Part shown: positions 58,199 to 64,000 of the stretch, one piece after another
Position numbering within the stretch: the stretch's first letter is position 1
Layout of the letters: every line of letters starts with the position of its first letter
Source of the DNA: Ancylobacter amanitiformis
GTDB lineage: Bacteria; Pseudomonadota; Alphaproteobacteria; Rhizobiales; Xanthobacteraceae
Direction of reading: 5' to 3'
DNA length: 64,000 nucleotides
Assembly (NCBI RefSeq): GCF_030814815.1
Contig: NZ_JAUSVR010000001.1
Span: 620,001-684,000, forward strand
Notes under the pieces: model-generated
Databases searched by the model: none
What the model was told of the DNA's origin: nothing
Seen by the model: the letters and a program-made list of their open reading frames with translations, nothing else
Program-made: the position numbers and the translations under genes

Positions 58199-58762
58199 AT
58201 GTCTACTATTCCAGACGATACAAGCTCGCGTCTCGCCCGTCGCATCCGGCTCGAGCGGGAGGCGCGCGGCTGGTCGCTCGCCAATCTCGCCGCGCGGGCG
58301 CAGGTGTCGAAGGCCGCCATCAGCAAGATCGAGCGCATGGAAACCAGCCCGAGCGCGGCGACGCTGGTGCGCCTCGCCAGCGCGTTCGATCTCTCCCTCG
58401 CCGGCCTGCTGCTGCGCGCCGAGGGCGGCGAGCGCCTCGTTCGCGCTGCCGACCAGCCGCTGTGGCGCGACCCGGCGAGCGGCTATACCCGCCGGCAGAT
58501 CTTCGCGCGGGCCGACCATCCGGTGGAACTGGTGGAGGTGGAACTGCCGCCCGGCGCGCGGGTCGAACTGCCGGCCGCCTCCTATGCGCGGCTGCGGCAG
58601 ATCCTGCAGGTGCGCCAGGGCGAGCTGGTGCTGACCGAAGGCAGCCGGCGCCATGAGATGAAGGCCGGCGACTGCCTCGGCTTCGGCGCCCCCGCCGACG
58701 TGATCTTCGCCAACGAGGCGGCATCGCCCTGCCGCTACCTCGTCGCCCTCACCCGTCTGTAA
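58199..58762 (+). CDS. XRE-family regulator with C-terminal cupin
   Basis: A 187-aa regulator. The helix-turn-helix is RLEREARGWSLANLAARAQVSKAAISKIERMETSPSAATL (about residues 15-55, quoted in parts only as AQVSKAAISKIE). The C-terminal cupin has PPGARVELPAASY, QVRQGELVLTEG and MKAGDCLGFG. Such proteins usually sense a small molecule and control neighbouring genes; a GNAT gene follows 18 nt downstream. ATG 58199 is the internal start matching the promoter; no Shine-Dalgarno precedes it. Confidence 0.87.
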   Translation: MSTIPDDTSSRLARRIRLEREARGWSLANLAARAQVSKAAISKIERMETSPSAATLVRLASAFDLSLAGLLLRAEGGERLVRAADQPLWRDPASGYTRRQIFARADHPVELVEVELPPGARVELPAASYARLRQILQVRQGELVLTEGSRRHEMKAGDCLGFGAPADVIFANEAASPCRYLVALTRL

Positions 58763-58780
58763 TCACCCCCGCGAGCCCGC

Positions 58781-59296
58781 ATGACCGCACCGATCATCCG
58801 CCCCCTCGCGCCCGATCCGATGATGATCGGCGCCCTCGCCTCGATGCTCGTGGCAACCGTCGCGGGTGGCGGCTCGGTCGGCTTCATGCATCCATTGAGC
58901 CTTGAGACCGCCGCCGCCTTCTGCCGGGCCGGGCTTGAGGGCGCGGCACGGGGCGAGCGCATCATCCTCGGCGCCTTTGTCGCGGGCGAACTGGCCGGCA
59001 CGGTGACGCTGCACCTCGCCTTGCCGGAGAACCAGCCGCACCGGGCGGAAATCGCCAAGATGATGACCCTCCCCGCCTTTCGCGGCCGCGGCATCGCCTC
59101 GGCGCTGCTGGTGGAGGCCGAGCGTCTGGCCCGCCTGCGCGGGCGCACGCTGCTGGTGCTGGACACCGCGAGCGAGGGCGGCGCGGCCGGCCTGTACGAG
59201 AAGCACGGCTTCCGCCGCGCCGGGGAAATTCCCGACTTCGCGCTGAAGCCACAGGGCGGCCTCACCGGAACGCTGGTCTATTTCAAGCAGATCTGA
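58781..59296 (+). CDS. GNAT family N-acetyltransferase
   Basis: A 171-aa acetyltransferase. The CoA motif is FRGRGIASALLVEAER (R-G-x-G-I-A). The following LLVLDTASEGGAAGLYEKHGFRRAGEIPDFAL matches the GNAT pattern common after XRE-cupin regulators. It is probably co-transcribed with the upstream regulator. Substrate unknown. Confidence 0.88.
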   Translation: MTAPIIRPLAPDPMMIGALASMLVATVAGGGSVGFMHPLSLETAAAFCRAGLEGAARGERIILGAFVAGELAGTVTLHLALPENQPHRAEIAKMMTLPAFRGRGIASALLVEAERLARLRGRTLLVLDTASEGGAAGLYEKHGFRRAGEIPDFALKPQGGLTGTLVYFKQI

Positions 59297-59394
59297 ACCG
59301 CAGCGGCACAATCGCCTCTTTGCCTTTCCGCACGACGCGGCGGGGTGCCCTGCGGCCCGTTTCGCTCTAGCTTGATCTCAAACGGGAGGATCGC

Positions 59395-60366
59395 ATGGGA
59401 TTGCTGGTCGACGGCCAATGGGTCGACAAATGGTACGACACCACGAGCACCGGCGGGCGCTTCGTGCGCACCGTCACGCAGTTTCGCAACTGGGTGACGC
59501 CGGACGGCGCGGCAGGTCCTTCCGGCGAGGGCGGCTTTTCCGCCGAGGCGGGGCGCTATCATCTCTATGTCTCGCTCGCCTGCCCCTGGGCTCATCGCAC
59601 GCTGATCTTCCGCGCGCTGAAGCAGCTGGAAGACGTCATCTCCGTCTCGGTGGTCGATCCGTTCATGGGCGCGGAAGGCTGGGTATTCGCCGACCACGCC
59701 GCCCGCCGCACGCCGGGCGCCACGAGTGATTCCGTGCTCGGCGCGCAGCGGCTCTACGAGGTCTATCTCGCCGCCGACCCCGCCTATTCCGGCCGCGTCA
59801 CCGTGCCCGTGCTGTGGGATCGCAAACGCGGCACCATCGTGAACAACGAATCCGCCGAGATCATCCGCATGCTCAACTCGGCTTTCGGTGCCCTCACCGA
59901 CGACCGACACGATTATTACCCCGCCGCGCTGGCCGGCGAGATCGACGCGCTCAATGCCCGCATCTATGACACGGTGAATAACGGCGTGTACAAGGCGGGC
60001 TTCGCCACCGCGCAGGACGCCTATGAGGAAGCCGTCACGGCGCTGTTCACCCAGCTGGACGAGCTGGAAGCGCGGCTGCAAGGTCGTTCCTGGCTGATGG
60101 GCGAGACCCTCACGGAAGCGGATGTGCGCCTGTTCACCACGCTGGTCCGCTTCGATCCGGTCTATGTCGGGCACTTCAAGTGCAATATCCGCCGCATCGT
60201 CGACTACCCCAACCTGAAACGCTTCGTGCAGGCCCTGTACGCGCTGCCGGGCGTAGCCGGGACGGTGAACCTCACCCACATCAAGCGGCACTATTACGAG
60301 AGCCACACCACGATCAACCCGACCGGGATCGTGCCGGTGGGGCCGGATATGGGGTGGCTGGGGTGA
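59395..60366 (+). CDS. Glutathionyl-hydroquinone reductase (Xi-class GST)
   Basis: A 323-aa GST-fold enzyme of the YqjG/PcpF/ECM4 group that removes glutathione from glutathionyl-hydroquinones. The active-site motif SLACPWAHRTLIFRALK has Cys63 in this numbering. WDRKRGTIVNNESAEIIRMLN, YKAGFATAQDAYEEAVTALF and the C-terminal HYYESHTTINPTGIVP are diagnostic. Start ATG 59395 follows GGGAGG. It is the last G+C-rich gene before the A+T-rich insert. Confidence 0.94.
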   Translation: MGLLVDGQWVDKWYDTTSTGGRFVRTVTQFRNWVTPDGAAGPSGEGGFSAEAGRYHLYVSLACPWAHRTLIFRALKQLEDVISVSVVDPFMGAEGWVFADHAARRTPGATSDSVLGAQRLYEVYLAADPAYSGRVTVPVLWDRKRGTIVNNESAEIIRMLNSAFGALTDDRHDYYPAALAGEIDALNARIYDTVNNGVYKAGFATAQDAYEEAVTALFTQLDELEARLQGRSWLMGETLTEADVRLFTTLVRFDPVYVGHFKCNIRRIVDYPNLKRFVQALYALPGVAGTVNLTHIKRHYYESHTTINPTGIVPVGPDMGWLG

Positions 60367-60408
60367 GCTAATCAAAAAAAGAACGGGCTGCCTCAAGAAT
60401 TATGGCTC

Positions 60409-60457
60409 TTTCCAACTGATATGACACACTTATAATCCTCCCGATTAAGGGAGGATT
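60409..60457 (+). promoter_or_regulatory. Promoter with 9-bp dyad over -10 and ribosome binding site
   Basis: TTTCCA (60409-60414), 16-nt spacer and a consensus TATAAT (60431-60436). An exact inverted repeat, AATCCTCCC (60434-60442) and GGGAGGATT (60449-60457) around GATTAA, begins inside the -10 and ends 2 nt before the ATG, with the Shine-Dalgarno GGGAGG in its right arm. As DNA it could be an operator; if transcription starts further upstream, the RNA hairpin would hide the ribosome binding site. Confidence 0.62.
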
Positions 60458-60459
60458 TA

Positions 60460-61968
60460 ATGAAGCTTCTCAGAGAGATCGACTTCGGCGAACCCGATGC
60501 GAATGCTGAATATTTTAGTTCGCTCCGGGCCAATCGCGCACCCCTTTATATTAGGGCTTGGAGCGAGCCTGAGGTTAGCAACTATGATGCCTTTAGCTCG
60601 GGACAGAAGTTCATCTTGACGGGACAAAAGGGCACAGGAAAAACAGCCATTTTGCGTCACATGGAGAGCGTTTCAAAGGAAAAAGGATACCTTACCGAGT
60701 TCATCGTATTCAAGAATGAAATAATGAGAGAAGCTGAATTACTAAAATTCGACAATAAAAGCATAACGGGATCAATTATATCCGAAGAAGAACTAAAGAA
60801 TAATAAATTTTATTACCATTCAATAAAGAGGATAATGACATCTATAATAATATCAAAATTAAAAATAGATCGAAAATCTAATGAAAGTGAAGGACAAGAA
60901 AAATTCATTGATAAATTTATCGGCAAGAGCGGAAAGGAAGCTATTCGGCTTGCATTTGATTCAATTGTTAACATTATTGAATCTGCCGAAATAGATTTCA
61001 ATAAATTAAAAAATATACCCGTAAAAATAGATCCAGGTCAGCTTGTAAAAAAAGCAAACGACGACTTTTTAAATTCAGCTGTTCGTATTGCGAAAGAAAC
61101 GAGCGCCAAAGTTCGGATTTTCTTCGACGAAATGCATTTCGCATTTAGAGACAAAGACTCACTTAAATCAGATGCCGCGTTGGTACGAGATACTGTTCTC
61201 GCCGCACAGGCCCTCAATGAAAGATTTGCTGAAGAACGAATTGATATTGTTATATTGATTTCATTGCGGAGAGAATTTTTGGAGCAACCGGAGATCGCGC
61301 AGGCCGACATTGTGCACGTAGTGGAATCGTATGGCGAAACAATAACATGGGAAAACCATCCAGCCACCGAAAGACATCCAATATTTGAATTTATAACTTT
61401 AAGATTCAAAGAAGCACTTGGGAAAAAATTCAATCGAAATGAATTATTGCAAACGTATTTGAAAGAAATTGATCCAGTTGATTTTCTCGAGTATACTTGG
61501 TCAAAGCCACGAGATATTGTTCGATTTTTCAAAATAGCTCAATCTATTGATGGAAATACGATATCCATAAATCCTCAAAAATACAAAATAATACTAAGGA
61601 GATACTGCACACAGGCGTGGCAAGAGGCTAAATCAGCCTTGGCGGCATTCATTCCCATTGATGCCATCCCGTTGTTAGAAGCTGGATTAAAAGAAATTGC
61701 GCCAGGACAATTTGATGGAAGCATTCGGATCGACAAATCATCCTTTCAGAAAGTTATGAAAACTGCATACGAAAGCTCCAAAGAGGCCGGAGTGAGGTAC
61801 TCGATCGATGATTTTTGTGGAATACTTTACATGATAGGAATTTTTTACTACACATATACAGACGCCAACGGAAAGCAGATATACCAACAATATCACCGAG
61901 GGAATACTAACCCGACCCAATCTGGTGAGATTCGTATTCACTCGGCTATCGCCAAAGCGCTATCCTAG
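60460..61968 (+). CDS. A+T-rich, horizontally acquired P-loop ATPase
   Basis: A 502-aa protein. Walker A is GQKGTGKT at residues 55-62, Walker B with catalytic Glu is IFFDE at 220-224, and a sensor-like VILISLRRE follows at about 264-272. A Lys-rich helical insert lies at about 85-200; the C-terminal half is helical with a W-rich SKPRDIVRFF segment near 350. Base composition is utterly unlike its neighbours: the line 60781-60840 has only 15 G/C of 60, and ATA, AAT, TTA and AGA codons abound. It resembles stand-alone STAND/KAP- or Sll1717-like P-loop proteins of mobile islands, perhaps antiviral, but I cannot name the family. No integrase, transposase or partner gene is next to it. Confidence 0.8.
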   Translation: MKLLREIDFGEPDANAEYFSSLRANRAPLYIRAWSEPEVSNYDAFSSGQKFILTGQKGTGKTAILRHMESVSKEKGYLTEFIVFKNEIMREAELLKFDNKSITGSIISEEELKNNKFYYHSIKRIMTSIIISKLKIDRKSNESEGQEKFIDKFIGKSGKEAIRLAFDSIVNIIESAEIDFNKLKNIPVKIDPGQLVKKANDDFLNSAVRIAKETSAKVRIFFDEMHFAFRDKDSLKSDAALVRDTVLAAQALNERFAEERIDIVILISLRREFLEQPEIAQADIVHVVESYGETITWENHPATERHPIFEFITLRFKEALGKKFNRNELLQTYLKEIDPVDFLEYTWSKPRDIVRFFKIAQSIDGNTISINPQKYKIILRRYCTQAWQEAKSALAAFIPIDAIPLLEAGLKEIAPGQFDGSIRIDKSSFQKVMKTAYESSKEAGVRYSIDDFCGILYMIGIFYYTYTDANGKQIYQQYHRGNTNPTQSGEIRIHSAIAKALS

Positions 61969-61980
61969 CCCTTTAAGCCC

Positions 61981-62664
61981 TCACCCCGCCAGCGCCACGC
62001 TCTCGCTCGCCGCGGCAATCTCCGCCTGCGTGCGCTTGCGGAAGCGCACCAGCGTGTACATGCCGAGCGCCACGTCGCGCTTGATCGGCAGATCCACGGT
62101 GCCGTTCTGCACCGCCCAGTTGCGCAGGCGCGCGAACTGGAATTCCGGACGCCAGCCGAGCTTGCGCGCCTTGCGGGCGAACCATTTCTCGAACGCCGCG
62201 CGCGGGCCGTCCTCGGCGCCGAGATGGTTGACCAGAATGATCTCGCCGCCGGGCTTGAGCACGCGGGCCATCTCGTCCAGCGTCTCCTCGGGCTGCGGCA
62301 CCACGGTGATGACGAACTGGGCCATGACCACGTCGAACGAATTGTCGGCAAAGCCCATATGCGCGCCGTCCATCAGGACGAGGCCCTCGACATGGGGCAG
62401 CCCCTCCTTCTTCACCCGCTCGCGCGCCTTTTGCAGCATGGGCTCGGAAATATCGACGCCGACGAAGCGGTTGCTGCGCTTGTAATTGGGCAGGGCGATG
62501 CCGGTGCCCACGCCGAATTCGAGAATGCGGCCGCCGATCTTTTCCGCCGCCTTCGTCGCCGCCTTGCGACCGGCCTCGAAAACCGCGCCGAACACCACAT
62601 CATAGACCGGCGCCCAGCGGGCGTAGGCTTCCTCGACGGTGGCACGGTCCAGATCGGTCGTCAT
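61981..62664 (-). CDS. SAM-dependent methyltransferase, PmtA-like (phosphatidylethanolamine N-methylation)
   Basis: A 227-aa class I methyltransferase. VEEAYARWAPVYDVVFGAVFEAGRKAA, the SAM loop ILEFGVGTGIALPNY, VGVDISEPMLQKA and FDVVMAQFVITVVPQP are very like rhizobial PmtA, which makes phosphatidylcholine by three methylations of phosphatidylethanolamine. UbiE-like methyltransferases are an alternative. It starts ATG 62664 after GGGTAAACGTC. Its stop lies 12 nt from the end of the foreign ATPase gene. Confidence 0.85.
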   Translation of the reverse strand: MTTDLDRATVEEAYARWAPVYDVVFGAVFEAGRKAATKAAEKIGGRILEFGVGTGIALPNYKRSNRFVGVDISEPMLQKARERVKKEGLPHVEGLVLMDGAHMGFADNSFDVVMAQFVITVVPQPEETLDEMARVLKPGGEIILVNHLGAEDGPRAAFEKWFARKARKLGWRPEFQFARLRNWAVQNGTVDLPIKRDVALGMYTLVRFRKRTQAEIAAASESVALAG

Positions 62665-62721
62665 GACGTTTACCCCTGCTGCTGCCCGGGCCGATCGCCC
62701 GGCCCGTCCGGCCCGTTCGAC

Positions 62722-63909
62722 TCACGCCGATCGCGCCATCATCTCCGCGTCGCGTGTCAGCGCCGTAACGGGTGCCCGTGAACGGCGGATGACGCCGCCG
62801 CCGAGCAGGCGCGCGCCCGCGCCGGCGTCTTCGTAGAAAACGCAGGCCTGGCCCGGCGCCACGCCCTCTTCGGCCGCGCTCAGATGCACCTCCAGCGCCC
62901 CATCCGCCGCCAGCGCGAGGCGGCCGGGCGCGGGCGCACGGGCCGAGCGCACCTTCACGTGAAGGTCGCGGCCGGCAGCGGCGGCCGTCTCCAATGGCTC
63001 GTCGCCGATCCAGTTGACCTCGTCGACACGAATGACCGTGACGCCGAGCGCCGAGCGCGGGCCCACCAGCACGCGCCGCTTGCCCGCATCGATGCCCACC
63101 ACGTAGAGCGGCTCGGACGAGGCGATGCCGAGCCCCTTGCGCTGGCCGATCGTGTAGCGCATCACGCCGGCATGCCGGCCGAGCACGCGCCCGTCCAGAT
63201 GCACGATCTCGCCGGGCTCCGCCGCCTCGGGCCGCAGTTTCTCGACGATGGCTGTGTAGTGGCCGTTCGGCACGAAGCAGATATCCTGACTGTCCGGCTT
63301 GTCGGCCACCTTGAGGCCGAAGCCCTCCGCCAGCGCGCGCACCTCGGGCTTGGTAGTCTCGCCGAGCGGGAAGCGGAGCATGTCGATCTGCTGCTGCGTC
63401 GTCGCGTAGAGGAAATAGCTCTGGTCGCGGTTCTCGTCGAGCGGACGAAACAGCGCGCGCCGCCCGTCGGCCAGCGGGCGGCTGGTCACGTAATGGCCGG
63501 TGGCGAGAATGTCGGCGCCGAGATCGCGCGCGGTTTCCAGCAGGTCGCGGAATTTCACCGTGCGATTGCAGTCGACGCAGGGGATCGGCGTTTCCCCGGC
63601 GGCATAGGCGTCGGCGAAACGCTCGATCACCGCGTGGCGGAAGCGGCTCTCGTAATCCAGCACGTAATGGGGGATGCCGAGCTTCTCGGCGACCGTGCGC
63701 GCGTCATAAATATCCTGCCCCGCGCAGCAGGCGCCGGGGCGGTGATGCATGGCCTCGCCATGGTCATAGAGCTGCAGCGTGACGCCCAGCACGTCATAGC
63801 CCGCCTGCGCATACAGCGCGGCGACGACGGAGGAGTCCACGCCGCCCGACATCGCCACCACCACGCGGGTCTGGCTCGGGGAGCGGGAAGTGTCGTCGAG
63901 ACGGATCAT
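62722..63909 (-). CDS. mnmA: tRNA-specific 2-thiouridylase
   Basis: A 395-aa enzyme that thiolates U34 of Lys, Glu and Gln tRNAs. The PP-loop SGGVDSS is at residues 21-27. The catalytic Cys pair lies in [13 protein letters not shown] and in [10 protein letters not shown], with [25 protein letters not shown] and [11 protein letters not shown] between or after them. ATG 63909 is used; TTG 63915 is also in frame. The 91 bp beyond it hold a TATATA-containing, probably divergent promoter and an ATG at 63992 that may begin another gene cut by the window edge. Confidence 0.95.
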   Translation of the reverse strand: MIRLDDTSRSPSQTRVVVAMSGGVDSSVVAALYAQAGYDVLGVTLQLYDHGEAMHHRPGACCAGQDIYDARTVAEKLGIPHYVLDYESRFRHAVIERFADAYAAGETPIPCVDCNRTVKFRDLLETARDLGADILATGHYVTSRPLADGRRALFRPLDENRDQSYFLYATTQQQIDMLRFPLGETTKPEVRALAEGFGLKVADKPDSQDICFVPNGHYTAIVEKLRPEAAEPGEIVHLDGRVLGRHAGVMRYTIGQRKGLGIASSEPLYVVGIDAGKRRVLVGPRSALGVTVIRVDEVNWIGDEPLETAAAAGRDLHVKVRSARAPAPGRLALAADGALEVHLSAAEEGVAPGQACVFYEDAGAGARLLGGGVIRRSRAPVTALTRDAEMMARSA

Positions 63910-64000
63910 GGCCAAGCGGGATTGGAGAATGCGACGGCGCGCGGGGGGAAGCCGAACATAGCTCCCCTATATAGGACAGGACGGCGGATCTATGAACCCT

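Noticed and set aside
63992-64000. Start of a plus-strand gene at the right edge (ATG AAC CCT)
   Set aside because: Only three codons are visible and the ribosome binding site is unclear, so no gene is called.

Overview
The window is a G+C-rich, gene-dense chromosomal segment of an alphaproteobacterium, most likely order Hyphomicrobiales and possibly close to Ancylobacter, Starkeya or Xanthobacter. That placement is inference from several signs: a petABC cytochrome bc1 operon, a petP/petR-type regulator pair beside ilvE, Omp25-type beta-barrels, a PmtA-type lipid methyltransferase, the lgt-midA-pgeF row and two kinds of alphaproteobacterial-style intergenic palindromic repeat. I saw no rRNA, tRNA, CRISPR array, transposase or integrase. 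Most of the window is core metabolism and maintenance.

Layout. 1-3.7 kb (minus): uvrB running off the left edge, a GpdQ-like metallophosphoesterase and a lipoprotein. 3.9-6.9 kb (plus): a probable nitrogen-scavenging unit (biuret-hydrolase-like enzyme, AzgA/NCS2-like permease, small cupin) behind a good sigma-54 (-24/-12) promoter match. 7.0-10.3 kb: a secreted protein coupled to RNase T2, rlmJ, a cold-shock protein and a GST. 10.4-12.0 kb: two Omp25-like barrels. 12.4-18.3 kb: FolM-like SDR, DMT transporter, uvrC, pgsA, moaD, moaE. 18.4-22.3 kb: ilvE divergent from a MarR (PetP-like)/OmpR (PetR-like)/histidine kinase operon. 22.4-25.9 kb: csaA, tetR, proC, ybjN, ubiK (all minus). 26.2-30.1 kb: lgt-midA-pgeF and a creatinase-like protein. 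30.2-37.8 kb: lipoprotein, prs, secreted protein, rplY, pth, ychF, two MaoC proteins and a frameshifted EEP-family gene. 38.0-40.8 kb: petABC. 41.0-49.4 kb: trmL, hemF, VIT transporter, ABC exporter, DUF3616 protein, cca, a small membrane protein, a NUDIX hydrolase and a DUF1285 protein. 49.6-56.8 kb: a MoxR/DUF58/DUF4159/large-membrane-protein operon. 56.8-60.4 kb: DHFR-like, two GNATs, XRE-cupin and glutathionyl-hydroquinone reductase. 60.4-62.0 kb: a strikingly A+T-rich single gene, the only clear foreign insertion. 62.0-63.9 kb: pmtA-like and mnmA.

Functional links. petABC forms the bc1 complex, and the PetP/PetR-like pair plus kinase resembles regulators described for bc1 expression in Rhodobacter, although here it lies about 17 kb away. 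uvrB and uvrC are two of the three nucleotide-excision-repair subunits. moaD/moaE form molybdopterin synthase. lgt and pgsA both feed lipoprotein maturation, because Lgt uses phosphatidylglycerol. prs, rplY, pth and ychF form a translation and nucleotide block.

The observations most worth following are: the A+T-rich P-loop ATPase at 60460-61968, whose -10 and start region carries a 9-bp dyad; the in-frame palindromic repeat inside uvrC, with an intergenic relative at 22330-22435; the sigma-54 promoter for the nitrogen cluster; and the frameshifted EEP gene that has also lost a catalytic His. Start codons were often moved from the longest open frame on Shine-Dalgarno, signal-peptide or overlap evidence, as noted per entry.
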